Shown here: positions 8,751 to 17,064 of the stretch, in pieces
Layout: every line of letters starts with the position of its first letter
How positions within the stretch are numbered: position 1 is the stretch's first letter
Assembly (NCBI GenBank): GCA_012031225.1
Contig: JAAUTZ010000031.1
Coordinates: 1-37,669 of the forward strand
DNA: 37,669 nucleotides
DNA from: Chloroflexaceae bacterium
GTDB taxonomy: Bacteria > Chloroflexota > Chloroflexia > Chloroflexales > Chloroflexaceae
Reading direction: 5' to 3'
The notes under the pieces: model-generated
Database searches by the model: none
Told to the model about the DNA's origin: nothing
The model's input: the letters and a program-made list of their open reading frames with translations, nothing else
Program-made: the position numbers and the translations under genes

Positions 8751-9293
8751 GTGGTTCGGAACCGTATCAATCCAGAAACACTCGATCTAGAAGAACGTGT
8801 CGTTCAGATCAACCGCGTCTCGAAGGTGGTCAAGGGTGGACGACGCTTCGGCTTCAGCACCGTGGTGGTGGTGGGCGATGGCAAGGGGCATGTGGGTATT
8901 GGCATGGGCAAGGCATCGGAAGTGCCCGACGCAATCCGCAAGGGGATTGAGGCGGCCAAGCGCAACGTCATCTTCGTGCCTATCGTCAATACAACGATAC
9001 CGCATGATGTGGTCACAACCTACTCCTCATCGAAGGTGATGCTGCGCCCAGCTACGCCCGGTACGGGTGTGATCGCCGGACGCGGGATGCGCCCAGTGCT
9101 GGAAGCCGCTGGGATTAAAGATATTTTGACCAAAGCGTATGGCAGCAACAATCCGGTGAATGTCGTCAAGGCGACGTTCCAAGCCCTCTCCGAGATGGTC
9201 TCACTGGAGGAGATGGCAAAACGCCGCGATATGACCCCGCGTGAGTTGCGGTTGCGGGTTGCCCGCCGTGCGCCGGAGCAGGTGGTATCGTGA
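8751..9293 (+). CDS. rpsE: 30S ribosomal protein S5
   Basis: A 180-residue S5 starting with GTG behind GGGAGG. S5 helps form the mRNA entry channel and influences decoding accuracy; ram and spectinomycin-resistance mutations map to it in other bacteria. The S5 RNA-binding domain is seen as [19 protein letters not shown] and [20 protein letters not shown]. The second domain has [22 protein letters not shown] and [16 protein letters not shown]. Its stop overlaps the GTG start of rpmD (GTGA). Confidence 0.98.
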   Translation: MVRNRINPETLDLEERVVQINRVSKVVKGGRRFGFSTVVVVGDGKGHVGIGMGKASEVPDAIRKGIEAAKRNVIFVPIVNTTIPHDVVTTYSSSKVMLRPATPGTGVIAGRGMRPVLEAAGIKDILTKAYGSNNPVNVVKATFQALSEMVSLEEMAKRRDMTPRELRLRVARRAPEQVVS

Positions 9294-9496
9294 GCAAAAT
9301 ACGGATTACCTACAAGAAAAGCATGATCGGCTACAGCCGCGATCAGAAAGATACCATTCGGGCACTTGGGCTACGCCGCCTCAACCAGAGCGTGGTCAAG
9401 CCTGATAACCCTTCCGTGCGCGGGATGGTTAACAAAGTGATCCATATGGTGGTGGTTGAAGAATTGACGGATGAGGAAGCCAATGAAACTGCATGA
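9290..9496 (+). CDS. rpmD: 50S ribosomal protein L30
   Basis: A 68-residue L30 with a GTG start that overlaps the rpsE stop codon by 4 nt, implying coupled translation. Typical L30 features are [40 protein letters not shown] and the closing strand [13 protein letters not shown]. It is somewhat longer than the usual 58-62 residues because of an acidic tail ([10 protein letters not shown]) encoded partly within the rplO overlap. Confidence 0.96.
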   Translation: MSKIRITYKKSMIGYSRDQKDTIRALGLRRLNQSVVKPDNPSVRGMVNKVIHMVVVEELTDEEANETA

Positions 9497-10007
9497 TTTA
9501 CGGCCCGCGCCCGGCTCGATCAGCAAGAGCAAGCGCATCGGGCGGGGCTATGGCTCCGGCAAAGGAAAGACCGGCGGGAAGGGCATGATGGGGCAGAAAG
9601 CCCGTTCCGGGCCCAATCCCTACCGCACCTTTGAAGGTGGGCAGAACCGCTTGGTCAAGCGCATGCCCTTCAAGCGCGGCTTTACCAATATCTGGCGCAT
9701 CGAGTATCAGGTCGTGAATATCGGTGACTTGGATGCCTTGCCCGATGATGCCCCGATTACACCGGAGACGCTGCTGGCGGCGCAGGTGATTCGCAAGAAG
9801 ACCATGCCCGTCAAGATTCTCGGTGACGGTGATCTGAGTGGCAAGCGCGAAGTTCACGCCCACAAGTTTTCGGGCAGTGCGCGGCAGAAGATCGAAGCCG
9901 CAGGCGGCACCGTTGTTGAGGTGCCGTGGCTCGTGTTGCGCCGCAGCCGTTCACGCGGGGCAAACCCACGCATCACGCGCCGCAAGCAGGCCCAAGCAGA
10001 AGCCTAA
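9483..10007 (+). CDS. rplO: 50S ribosomal protein L15
   Basis: A 174-residue L15. It is a late assembly protein of the large subunit with a long N-terminal extension into r[43 protein letters not shown] and [18 protein letters not shown] are diagnostic. I start it at the ATG at 9483, with GAGGAAG at 9473-9479 upstream; the ATG at 9471 has no site of its own. It overlaps rpmD by 14 nt. Length is above the usual 145-150, due to an extended basic C-terminus ([22 protein letters not shown] region). Confidence 0.96.
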   Translation: MKLHDLRPAPGSISKSKRIGRGYGSGKGKTGGKGMMGQKARSGPNPYRTFEGGQNRLVKRMPFKRGFTNIWRIEYQVVNIGDLDALPDDAPITPETLLAAQVIRKKTMPVKILGDGDLSGKREVHAHKFSGSARQKIEAAGGTVVEVPWLVLRRSRSRGANPRITRRKQAQAEA

Positions 10008-10030
10008 AGGATAAGGCAGAGGAGTAGTCC

Positions 10031-11377
10031 ATGTTACAGGCAGTCCGACAGGCGATGCTGTTGCCCGAACTACGGGCGAAGATCCTGTTCACGCTCGCGA
10101 TGTTGTTTCTGTTCCGGTTGATCGCGCACATTCCGGTGCCCAACATCAACCCGTCTACGCTGCAAGAGTTGCAGGCGGCGTTGGCCCAGAACCAGCTCGC
10201 GCAGCTTTTGAACATCTTCTCCGGCGGAGCCTTGCAAAACTTCTCGGTGGCTGCAATGGGAGTCTACCCCTACATCACCGCCACCATCATTATGCAGCTC
10301 TTGCAGCCGGTCGTGCCTGCCCTAGAGGAACTGGCCAAAGAGGGCGAGCAGGGGCGGATCAAGCTCAATCGCTATCAAATGTGGCTGACGATCCCGCTGG
10401 CATTCTTGCAAGCCTATGGGCAAACCCTCGCGCTAGAGAATAGTCTCGGCTTGGGGCAATCCCTATTCCGCTCGCCGTTTGATGTGGTGAACAACTTCCT
10501 GCCCACCTTCACCATCATCATCACGATGACGGCGGGCACGATGCTGTTAGTGTGGCTCGGCGAGCTAATCAACGAGCGCGGGATTGGCAACGGGATCTCG
10601 ATCATCATCTTTGGTGGGATCGTGACCGGCGTGCCCACGCTCATTATTCAAGGGATCCAGATCGGGCAGACGGGCGGAGCCGAAACGGTGGTTGGCTTGA
10701 TTCTGTTCTTGCTCATCGGGTTGGGCACGATCATCGGGATTATTCTGCTGCAAGAGGGGCAACGTCGCATTCCCGTGCAGTATGCCAAGCGCGTGCGCGG
10801 CAACCGGGTGTATGGCGGGCAAAGCAGCCACATTCCACTCAAGGTGAATATGGCGGGGATGATCCCGCTGATCTTCGCGCAGAGTGTCATCATCTTTCCG
10901 GGCGTAGTTGCCTCGTGGTTCTACCGTCCGGGGGGTGAGGGCATCGGCAATGCGATTGCGGGCTTCTTCTTCAACACCTTCAACCCAACTGGAATTGGGG
11001 GCGGCTTTGTCTATACCTCGCTGCTGTTTGTGCTCGTGGTCGGCTTTACCTACTTCTACACACTGGTGCTGTTTGGGCAGCAGAACATTGCCGAGAACTT
11101 GCAGAAGAATGGCGGCTTTATTCCCGGCATTCGGCCCGGCAAGCGCACGGAAGAATACTTGATGCGCGTGCTGAATCGGATTACGCTGGTGGGCGCATTT
11201 GGATTGGGCTTTATCTCGATTGTCCCGTTCATCGCCCAATCTATCACTGGGATTCAGATCGGCATCGGCAGTGCCGCCTTGCTGATTGTCGTCGGGGTAG
11301 CGATTGACACAATGCGCCAGCTTGAGGCGCAGCTGGTGATGCGGAACTACGAAGGGTTTATCAGCCCCACCAAGTAG
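10031..11377 (+). CDS. secY: Preprotein translocase subunit SecY
   Basis: A 448-residue integral membrane protein with about ten transmembrane helices, the protein-conducting channel core that works with SecE, SecG and the SecA motor. The start LRAKILFTLAMLFLFRLIAH is the first helix. The plug-domain region includes NIFSGGALQNFSVAAMGVYP. A cytoplasmic loop contains RRIPVQYAKRVRG, and the late loop NGGFIPGIRPGKRTEEYL (involved in SecA and ribosome contact) is conserved. It occupies the usual position between rplO and adk. AGAGGAG precedes the ATG. Confidence 0.98.
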   Translation: MLQAVRQAMLLPELRAKILFTLAMLFLFRLIAHIPVPNINPSTLQELQAALAQNQLAQLLNIFSGGALQNFSVAAMGVYPYITATIIMQLLQPVVPALEELAKEGEQGRIKLNRYQMWLTIPLAFLQAYGQTLALENSLGLGQSLFRSPFDVVNNFLPTFTIIITMTAGTMLLVWLGELINERGIGNGISIIIFGGIVTGVPTLIIQGIQIGQTGGAETVVGLILFLLIGLGTIIGIILLQEGQRRIPVQYAKRVRGNRVYGGQSSHIPLKVNMAGMIPLIFAQSVIIFPGVVASWFYRPGGEGIGNAIAGFFFNTFNPTGIGGGFVYTSLLFVLVVGFTYFYTLVLFGQQNIAENLQKNGGFIPGIRPGKRTEEYLMRVLNRITLVGAFGLGFISIVPFIAQSITGIQIGIGSAALLIVVGVAIDTMRQLEAQLVMRNYEGFISPTK

Positions 11378-11402
11378 GGCGAAGTGGGTACATCGCAGTA
11401 CA

Positions 11403-11417
11403 CGAACGCAGGGTTCG
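11403..11417 (+). other. Small hairpin in the secY-adk gap
   Basis: CGAAC (11403-11407) pairs with GTTCG (11413-11417) in the 71-nt gap; flanking ACG/CGT could extend the stem with a bulge. It is short and only suggestive. Confidence 0.35.
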
Positions 11418-11448
11418 CGTGCAGACAACACTAAGGAGTGTGTGAGCC

Positions 11449-12108
11449 ATGAAAAACATTATCTTTATCGGGCCACCGGGGGCAGGCAAAGGAACCCAAG
11501 CCCAAATCGCAGTAGAGCGCACCGGCTTGGTTCACGTTTCGACGGGCGACTTGTTCCGAGCGGCACTGAAGCAGGGCACGGAGCTAGGGCTGAAGGCGAA
11601 GGGCTACATGGATGCAGGCGAACTTGTGCCCGACACGCTGGTGATTGATATGCTGCTGGAGCGGCTCGATAAGCCTGATATTACGACGGGCGTGATCTTC
11701 GATGGCTTCCCGCGCACGCTAGAGCAGGCTCACACACTCGATACGACTCTCGCCGCCCGCTCGTCCCAGATTGACAGCGTGGTGCTGTTCAAGGTAGATG
11801 ACGACGTGCTGCTCAAACGAATCAGTGGGCGCATCTCGTCAAAAGTTACCGGAATGGTGTATAATAAATACTTTGACCCGCCGCGTGATGCGGAGGGCAA
11901 CGATATTTCGGATAGCGATGAGTTTGTGCAGCGAGCGGATGACAGCGAAGAAACCGTTCGCAATCGGCTCAAGGTGTATCACACCCAAACGGAGCCTTTG
12001 ATTGATTATTACAATGAGCGCGGTGTGCTGCATACGATCAATGGTGAGCAGGCGATGGAGCAGGTAACAAGCGACCTGTTGCAGGTGCTGGACGAGCTAA
12101 TGGCATAA
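11449..12108 (+). CDS. adk: Adenylate kinase
   Basis: A 219-residue adenylate kinase, which catalyses ATP + AMP to 2 ADP. The P-loop GPPGAGKGTQ is at residues 8-17, the AMP-binding region includes STGDLFRAALKQGTELG, and GVIFDGFPRTLEQA is the conserved FPRT segment. The LID is odd: GRISSKVTGMVYNKYFDPP lacks both the zinc cysteines of many long-form enzymes and the usual GRR-x-C/H pattern, though RADDSEETVRNRLKVY afterwards is typical. It lies between secY and infA; map, often found here, is absent. AAGGAG precedes the start. Confidence 0.95.
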   Translation: MKNIIFIGPPGAGKGTQAQIAVERTGLVHVSTGDLFRAALKQGTELGLKAKGYMDAGELVPDTLVIDMLLERLDKPDITTGVIFDGFPRTLEQAHTLDTTLAARSSQIDSVVLFKVDDDVLLKRISGRISSKVTGMVYNKYFDPPRDAEGNDISDSDEFVQRADDSEETVRNRLKVYHTQTEPLIDYYNERGVLHTINGEQAMEQVTSDLLQVLDELMA

Positions 12109-12135
12109 ATGATTGGGACTGCCCAAAGGAGTGGT

Positions 12136-12357
12136 ATGACGAAGAAGAAAGACGTGATCGAGATTGAAGGGACGATAACGGAGCCGTTGCCGAATGCGAT
12201 GTTTCGCGTGGAACTGGACAACGGGCACGAAGTCTTAGCTCATATCTCAGGCAAGATGCGGATGAACTACATCCGTATTCTCAAAGGTGATCGCGTTTTG
12301 GTGGAGCTTTCGCCCTACGATTTGACGCGCGGGCGGATTACCTATCGGTATAAGTAG
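12136..12357 (+). CDS. infA: Translation initiation factor IF-1
   Basis: A 73-residue IF-1, the usual length, with a single S1-like OB fold. It binds the A site of the 30S subunit during initiation. [40 protein letters not shown] and [20 protein letters not shown] are diagnostic. The ATG at 12136 has AAAGGAG a few bases upstream. The frame extends to an ATG at 12109, directly after the adk stop, but those nine residues (MIGTAQRSG) are not part of the family. It directly precedes rpmJ after a structured gap. Confidence 0.97.
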   Translation: MTKKKDVIEIEGTITEPLPNAMFRVELDNGHEVLAHISGKMRMNYIRILKGDRVLVELSPYDLTRGRITYRYK

Positions 12358-12358
12358 C

Positions 12359-12424
12359 GGCATACCAGCCACTCGGCAGTCGCGCCACACATGCGGGCGC
12401 AGTACCATTGCTGGAAGGTATGCC
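12359..12424 (+). other. Stem-loop in the infA-rpmJ gap
   Basis: GGCATACC (12359-12366) pairs with GGTATGCC (12417-12424); the adjacent AGC and GCT can extend the stem past a small bulge, and GCGCC (12382-12386) pairs with GGCGC (12396-12400) inside. It begins right after the infA stop. It may be an mRNA processing or regulatory structure; no ligand motif was recognised. Confidence 0.6.
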
Positions 12425-12463
12425 AAGAGCAACTCTGGCAGACGGCCAGCAAGGAGAATGACA

Positions 12464-12580
12464 ATGAAAGTGCGTGCATCAGTTAAGCCACGCTGCGAGT
12501 ATTGCAAAGTGATTAAACGCAGAGGGGTCATCCGCGTCATCTGTAGCCGCAACCCCAAGCACAAGCAGCGGCAGGGCTAA
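12464..12580 (+). CDS. rpmJ: 50S ribosomal protein L36, zinc-binding type
   Basis: A 38-residue L36, the smallest ribosomal protein gene here. It reads [20 protein letters not shown] and continues to a TAA at 12578-12580. Cysteines at residues 11, 14 and 27 and the histidine at 33 form the C-x2-C-x12-C-x5-H zinc-ribbon pattern of the zinc-binding form. L36 lies near helices of domain V in the 50S subunit. AAGGAG precedes the ATG at 12464. Position between infA and rpsM is canonical. Confidence 0.96.
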   Translation: MKVRASVKPRCEYCKVIKRRGVIRVICSRNPKHKQRQG

Positions 12581-12586
12581 AGCGGA

Positions 12587-12602
12587 GCCGCCTGCGGGCG
12601 GC
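12587..12602 (+). other. Hairpin in the rpmJ-rpsM gap
   Basis: GCCGCC (12587-12592) and GGCGGC (12597-12602) form a perfect 6-bp GC stem around TGCG, starting 6 nt after the rpmJ stop. No T-run follows. Confidence 0.6.
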
Positions 12603-12638
12603 ACAGTGGTAGCAATGATTGGGAGAGGATAGAGCCGT

Positions 12639-13019
12639 ATGGCACGAATTGCGGGCGTGGATATTCCACGCAACAAAAAGCTGAACATTGCCATTCGTTA
12701 TATCTACGGGATTGGCCCCACGAATGGCGCAGAAGCAATCAGCCGCGCCAATGTGAACCCGGAAACGCGGGTGCGCGATCTGACCGAAGAGGAGATCGCC
12801 CGCCTGCGTGAGGTGGTTGAGCGTGAGTATCTCGTGGAAGGTGACTTGCGCCGTGAGGTGCAAATGAATATCAAACGCCTGATGGACATTGCCTGCTATC
12901 GCGGCTTGCGCCATCGGCGCGGCATGCCGGTGCGGGGCCAACGCACGCGCACCAACGCCCGCACGCGGCGCGGGCGCAAGGGACAGGCGATAGGCATTAA
13001 GAAGAAGACCAAGAAGTAA
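12639..13019 (+). CDS. rpsM: 30S ribosomal protein S13
   Basis: A 126-residue S13. It lies in the 30S head, forms bridges to L5 and 23S rRNA, and its C-terminal tail touches the P-site t[23 protein letters not shown] at the start, [13 protein letters not shown] (helix-hairpin-helix), [20 protein letters not shown] and the basic tail [13 protein letters not shown] are typical. GGGAGAGG is upstream of the ATG. It opens the alpha-type block rpsM-rpsK-rpsD-rpoA-rplQ. Confidence 0.98.
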   Translation: MARIAGVDIPRNKKLNIAIRYIYGIGPTNGAEAISRANVNPETRVRDLTEEEIARLREVVEREYLVEGDLRREVQMNIKRLMDIACYRGLRHRRGMPVRGQRTRTNARTRRGRKGQAIGIKKKTKK

Positions 13020-13022
13020 GTA

Positions 13023-13040
13023 CGTGCCTGTGGGGGCACG
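13023..13040 (+). other. Hairpin in the rpsM-rpsK gap
   Basis: CGTGCC (13023-13028) pairs with GGCACG (13035-13040) with a 6-nt loop, filling most of the 37-nt gap just upstream of the rpsK site AAGAGGAG. Confidence 0.55.
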
Positions 13041-13056
13041 GTAAGAGGAGTGATGA

Positions 13057-13470
13057 ATGCCGCAGAAGCAGCAGAAACCAACCGCCCGTCGGCAGCGTGG
13101 AGGACGCAAGCGCGAACGGAAAAATATTCCGCGTGGCTTGGCCTATGTGCAAAGCACCTTTAACAATACGATTGTGACGATCACCGATCCGCAGGGTGCC
13201 GTTGTGTGTTGGGCGAGTGCAGGTGGTTCCGGCTTTAAAGGATCCCGCAAAAGCACGCCCTACGCCGCCCAAGTTGCCGCTGAAACTGCCGCTCGGAAGG
13301 CGATGGAAAACGGCATGCGGAGCGTTGAAGTATTTGTCAAGGGGCCCGGCTCTGGGCGCGAGGCGGCGGTGCGCTCGTTGCAGGCGGCGGGTCTGAACGT
13401 GACGGCGATCACCGATGTCACCCCATTGCCACACAACGGCTGCCGCCCTCCGAAGCGGCGACGGGTGTAA
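13057..13470 (+). CDS. rpsK: 30S ribosomal protein S11
   Basis: A 137-residue S11. It binds the platform of 16S rRNA and, with S7, forms the mRNA exit channel. The conserved core is [19 protein letters not shown], then [20 protein letters not shown] and the end [17 protein letters not shown]. The first 25 residues are a Gln/Arg/Lys-rich extension, common in this position. AAGAGGAG precedes the start. The 98-nt gap after it holds a hairpin. Confidence 0.98.
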   Translation: MPQKQQKPTARRQRGGRKRERKNIPRGLAYVQSTFNNTIVTITDPQGAVVCWASAGGSGFKGSRKSTPYAAQVAAETAARKAMENGMRSVEVFVKGPGSGREAAVRSLQAAGLNVTAITDVTPLPHNGCRPPKRRRV

Positions 13471-13501
13471 TCCAAGCAGCAGTGCAGCGCTGTGCCGCTC
13501 A

Positions 13502-13530
13502 ATCTCAATCGGCCCAACAGGCGTTGAGAT
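13502..13530 (+). other. Hairpin in the rpsK-rpsD gap
   Basis: ATCTCAA (13502-13508) pairs perfectly with TTGAGAT (13524-13530), loop 15 nt. It precedes rpsD; S4 is a translational repressor in other bacteria, but I see no proof of a target here. Confidence 0.5.
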
Positions 13531-13568
13531 GGGCGACAGCCTTGAGAATGCAGGAGTAGAGAAGCACT

Positions 13569-14189
13569 ATGGCGCGTTATCGCGGACCGGTTGGCAAAGT
13601 CAGCCGTCGTTTAGGAATTGGGATCACGGAGAAAGGTCAGCGCATCTACAATCGCCGCCCCTTCCCGCCGGGCCAGCATGGGCCGAATGCGCGGCGGCGG
13701 CAAGTGTCTGACTATGGACAGCAGCTCCTCGAAAAGCAGAAAGCCCGCTACATGTATGGCCTGCTCGAGCAGCAGTTTCGGCGCGTGTTCGAGCGGGCTT
13801 CACGCATGGATGGCGTAACCGGCGAGAACCTGCTGAGCCTGCTAGAGCGGCGGCTGGATAATGTTATCTATCGGCTTGGCTTTGCGACAACCCGGGCGCA
13901 AGCACGCCAGATTGTAACGCACGGGCACATCGTTGTGAATGGGCGCAAGACGAATATTCCGTCCTTCTCGGTGCGGATCGGCGATGTGATTACGGTGCGC
14001 CCGCAGAGCCGCGAGCGCACGTATTTCAAGAACTTGGCCGACGGCAACGATCTGAGCCGCTATCGCCCGCCGGAATGGTTGCGCCTGAATGCAGCCCAAA
14101 TGACGGGTGAGATCTTGGCCCTGCCGCGCCGTGAGGATGCGGAACAAGGGATTAACGAACAGTTGATTGTGGAATACTACAGCCGCTAA
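13569..14189 (+). CDS. rpsD: 30S ribosomal protein S4
   Basis: A 206-residue S4, the normal length. S4 is a primary 16S-binding protein that nucleates 30S assembly and lines the mRNA entry tunnel. The N-terminus [18 protein letters not shown] has no zinc cysteines, so it is the zinc-free form. [19 protein letters not shown] is diagnostic. The S4 RNA-binding domain follows ([37 protein letters not shown], residues about 97-130). The end [13 protein letters not shown] is conserved. CAGGAG lies upstream of the ATG. Confidence 0.98.
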   Translation: MARYRGPVGKVSRRLGIGITEKGQRIYNRRPFPPGQHGPNARRRQVSDYGQQLLEKQKARYMYGLLEQQFRRVFERASRMDGVTGENLLSLLERRLDNVIYRLGFATTRAQARQIVTHGHIVVNGRKTNIPSFSVRIGDVITVRPQSRERTYFKNLADGNDLSRYRPPEWLRLNAAQMTGEILALPRREDAEQGINEQLIVEYYSR

Positions 14190-14289
14190 TCTCATCACGA
14201 GTTGCGCCAGAAGGCATATGCGGCGGCACGGCTCCGCGCATCACGCGCGAGTTGGGTTTCTGGTACAGCTCAGTAAAGGAGGCGATCCT

Positions 14290-15300
14290 GTGCTTGACAT
14301 CGCCATGCCAAAAATCGAAGTTGTGCAGGCGGCTGAAAACTATGGTCGCTTTAAAATTGAACCGCTCGATCCGGGCTATGGTCACACGCTTGGCAATGCG
14401 CTGCGCCGGGTGCTGCTCTCATCTATTCCCGGCTCGGCTGTCACCAAAATCAAAATAGATGGGGTCTTTCACGAATTTGCCACAATTGAAGGGCTGCGCG
14501 AAGATATTACCGAAGTGGTGCTGAATGTGAAAGGCATCCGGATGCGTTCATATGCGGAGCGGCCCGTCAAGGTGGTGCTATCCAAGCAGGGCACCGGCAT
14601 CGTGCGAGCCGGCGATGTGGATCTGCCCAGCAACGTTGAGCTAGCCAATCCCGATCACTACATCTGCACGCTTGACAGTGATACGGCCCGGATTGATATT
14701 GAATTGACGGTGGAGCGCGGGCGCGGCTACCTCAGTGCGGACAACCGCGATACCTTGCCGATTGGCGAGATTCCGGTAGATGCGATCTTCACGCCAATCC
14801 CGAAAGTCAACTACATCGTCGAGAATACGCGCATTGGGCAGGCAACGGACTATGACCGCCTGCTGCTTGAGATCTGGACCGATGGCACGGTGAAGCCGGG
14901 CGATGCCCTGAGCCACGCCGCACAGGTGCTGGTGCAATATTACCAATCGGTGGCCGAGTTCAACCGCTTGGCCCACGATCTGGAAGCACCGAGCGCACCC
15001 GTCGGGCTGACAATCCCGCCCGATATTTACGATACGCCGATTGAAGACCTTGATCTCTCGACCCGCACCTACAACTGCCTCAAGCGGGCGGATATTACCA
15101 AAGTCGGGCAGGTGTTGCAGATGGATGAGAAAGCCCTCCTGTCGGTACGCAATCTGGGGCAGAAATCTATGGAAGAGATTCGTGACCGTTTGGTCGAACG
15201 TGGGTATCTGCCTACCGCAAATGGGAACGGCGGCTACATGCCCCATGCATTGCCCAGTGCGGGGAGTGCAGCCGATGAGGAAAGCAGCGAGGATCGCTAA
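14290..15300 (+). CDS. rpoA: DNA-directed RNA polymerase alpha subunit
   Basis: A 336-residue alpha subunit, which forms the dimer scaffold for beta and beta' and binds UP elements and activators through its C-terminal domain. The N-terminal domain shows ENYGRFKIEPLDPGYGHTLG and NALRRVLLSSIPGSAVTKIK. The C-terminal helix-hairpin-helix domain (about residues 255-320) contains LSTRTYNCLKRADI and LLSVRNLGQKSMEEIRDRL. I choose the GTG at 14290 (MLDIAMPKIEV) because a very strong AAAGGAGG is 7 nt upstream; the ATG at 14305 is a weaker alternative. Position after rpsD is canonical. Confidence 0.96.
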   Translation: MLDIAMPKIEVVQAAENYGRFKIEPLDPGYGHTLGNALRRVLLSSIPGSAVTKIKIDGVFHEFATIEGLREDITEVVLNVKGIRMRSYAERPVKVVLSKQGTGIVRAGDVDLPSNVELANPDHYICTLDSDTARIDIELTVERGRGYLSADNRDTLPIGEIPVDAIFTPIPKVNYIVENTRIGQATDYDRLLLEIWTDGTVKPGDALSHAAQVLVQYYQSVAEFNRLAHDLEAPSAPVGLTIPPDIYDTPIEDLDLSTRTYNCLKRADITKVGQVLQMDEKALLSVRNLGQKSMEEIRDRLVERGYLPTANGNGGYMPHALPSAGSAADEESSEDR

Positions 15301-15315
15301 GACTAGAGGTATGGG

Positions 15316-15379
15316 CAACACCATCCGGCAGGGCTGATGCGCCTGCACGTCGGGCACGCGGGGCTGTGGGATGGTGTTG
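15316..15379 (+). other. Stem-loop in the rpoA-rplQ gap
   Basis: CAACACCATCC (15316-15326) pairs perfectly with GGATGGTGTTG (15369-15379), an 11-bp stem; inside it GCAGG and CCTGC can form a second helix. No T-run follows. It fills most of the 101-nt gap and ends about 20 nt before the rplQ start, so it could influence rplQ expression or mRNA processing. Confidence 0.7.
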
Positions 15380-15401
15380 TGTTGCCTGAGGAACCAACGA
15401 C

Positions 15402-15752
15402 ATGCGACACCAAAAATCGAAACATAAACTAGGGCGTTCGTATGAGCATCGCAAGGCGTTGCTCCGCAATCTGATGATCGCCTTGATCGAACATCGCAAG
15501 ATCAAGACGACCCTGCCCAAAGCCAAAGCGGTGCAGCCAGAAATTGAGCGCGTGCTGAACCTTGCCCGCGCCGATACGCCCCACAATCGGCGCATGGTCC
15601 TCTCGAAGCTGGACAGCAAAGAGGCTATGCGGAAGGTATTCACCTTTGCCCCAACGGAGTATGCCACCCGTGCGGGCGGGTATACCCGTATCACCAAGCT
15701 AGGCCCCCGCCTAGGCGACGCAGCGGAGATGGCCCAGATCGAACTGCTCTGA
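15402..15752 (+). CDS. rplQ: 50S ribosomal protein L17
   Basis: A 116-residue L17, normal for bacteria. It lies near the tunnel exit, close to L22 and L32. MRHQKSKHKLGRSYEHRKAL at the start and LLRNLMIALIEHRKIKTTLPKAK (residues about 21-43) are diagnostic, as is GGYTRITKLGPRLGDAAEMA at the end. GAGGAACC precedes the ATG. It closes the alpha-operon block and is followed after 31 nt by truA, as in many bacteria. Confidence 0.98.
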   Translation: MRHQKSKHKLGRSYEHRKALLRNLMIALIEHRKIKTTLPKAKAVQPEIERVLNLARADTPHNRRMVLSKLDSKEAMRKVFTFAPTEYATRAGGYTRITKLGPRLGDAAEMAQIELL

Positions 15753-15783
15753 GCCAATGATCCAATGGACGTAGGAAGCAACG

Positions 15784-16584
15784 ATGCGAAAAGTTGCGCT
15801 GCGCCTTGCCTACGATGGAACCCGCTTTGCCGGATCGCAGTGGCAGCGCACTGGGCGCACCGTGCAGGCCGAGCTAGAATCGGCGTGGACGCGGCTCGCG
15901 CAAGAACGTGTGCGGGCAGTCTTTGCGGGGCGCACCGACGCAGGGGTGCATGCACAGGGGCAAGTTGCCCATATTGAGACCGTCACAAGCCACCCGGCAG
16001 CGACGATCCAACGTGCGCTGAATGCGCTCTTGCCAGATGATCTGGTGGTGCTGGAAGGATGGGATGCGGAGCCGGATTTTCACGCCCGCTTCAGTGCGCG
16101 GTGGCGATCCTATCGCTATCTGATTGACCCGGCTCGCGTGCCGCTGCCGCAGCTGCGCCACTACGTGCTACACCATCCGGCAACGCTCGACGTAGCGGCA
16201 ATGCAGGCGGCGTTGCAGATGCTCGAGGGCGAACACGACTTCGCGGCATTTGCGGCGTTGCACGGCTACACGGGTAGCACCACGCGCCACTGCTGGCGGG
16301 CAACCAGCCAGTGGGTCACATGGTACGGGCGCGACTTGTTCGCGGTGGATCTTGTTGCCAATGGCTTCCTGCGGCATATGGTGCGAAATATTGTGGGCAC
16401 GGTGCTGTTGGTGGGGCGGCGGCACCTCACGCTCAGCGGATTTGGGCAGGTGTTCCAGAGCCGTGATCGGCAACAGGCCGGACCCACGGCGGCGGCACAC
16501 GGCTTGACCTTAATGGCAGTGGGCTACACCCACGTGACCCTGCCCGATGTGGTAGGGGCGAAACTGGGCGAAACCAGACAGTAG
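15784..16584 (+). CDS. truA: tRNA pseudouridine(38-40) synthase TruA
   Basis: A 266-residue TruA, which converts uridines 38, 39 and 40 of the tRNA anticodon arm to pseudouridine. The N-terminal LRLAYDGTRFAGSQWQ strand and the catalytic loop GRTDAGVHAQGQVAH are visible; the catalytic aspartate is D52. Later landmarks are FHARFSARWRSYRYLI and GFLRHMVRNIVGTVLLVGRR, both typical. Located between rplQ and rplM, a common order. There is a 31-nt gap upstream with a weak ribosome-binding site and 9 nt downstream to rplM. Confidence 0.96.
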   Translation: MRKVALRLAYDGTRFAGSQWQRTGRTVQAELESAWTRLAQERVRAVFAGRTDAGVHAQGQVAHIETVTSHPAATIQRALNALLPDDLVVLEGWDAEPDFHARFSARWRSYRYLIDPARVPLPQLRHYVLHHPATLDVAAMQAALQMLEGEHDFAAFAALHGYTGSTTRHCWRATSQWVTWYGRDLFAVDLVANGFLRHMVRNIVGTVLLVGRRHLTLSGFGQVFQSRDRQQAGPTAAAHGLTLMAVGYTHVTLPDVVGAKLGETRQ

Positions 16585-16593
16585 AGGATAGAT

Positions 16594-17034
16594 ATGAAGA
16601 CATATTCACAGAAAGCATCAGAAGTGCAGCGCGACTGGTATGTGGTAGATGCCAGTGGCTTGGTGCTAGGGCGGCTGGCAACCCAGATCGCAACCTTGCT
16701 GCGCGGCAAACACAAGCCGACGTTTACGCCCTCGATGGATGGCGGCGATTTTGTGGTGGTAGTCAATGCAGAGAAGATCCGCGTGACTGGGCGCAAAGAA
16801 GAGCAGAAGATGTATTATCGGCACTCCGGCTACCCCGGTGGCTTGCGTGAGATCCCCTACAAGATGATGCGCGCCAAGCACCCGGATCGCATCCTGCGGC
16901 TTGCCGTCAAGGGCATGCTGCCCAAAGGGCGGCTTGGGCGCAGCCAGCTTTCCAAGCTCCGCATCTACGCCGGGCCCGATCATCCGCATATTGCCCAGCA
17001 GCCCCGCGTGTATGAGCCGCGTGTGCGCGGGTAG
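16594..17034 (+). CDS. rplM: 50S ribosomal protein L13
   Basis: A 146-residue L13, an early assembly protein of the large subunit. [20 protein letters not shown] at the start, [20 protein letters not shown], the [19 protein letters not shown] region and [20 protein letters not shown] are diagnostic. The start follows truA by 9 nt with AGAGGAT upstream. It pairs with rpsI as in nearly all bacteria. Confidence 0.98.
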   Translation: MKTYSQKASEVQRDWYVVDASGLVLGRLATQIATLLRGKHKPTFTPSMDGGDFVVVVNAEKIRVTGRKEEQKMYYRHSGYPGGLREIPYKMMRAKHPDRILRLAVKGMLPKGRLGRSQLSKLRIYAGPDHPHIAQQPRVYEPRVRG

Positions 17035-17064
17035 CCCGCGCCGATGGAGGAGAGAAAGACAGCT

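Noticed and set aside
11840-11875. A TATAAT inside adk as a promoter for infA
   Set aside because: It lies in coding sequence, has no -35 partner, and is about 270 nt before infA; probably chance codons.
14167-14289. N-terminal extension of RpoA upstream of 14290
   Set aside because: The frame is open but lacks homology to RpoA, while a strong AAAGGAGG sits right before the GTG at 14290.
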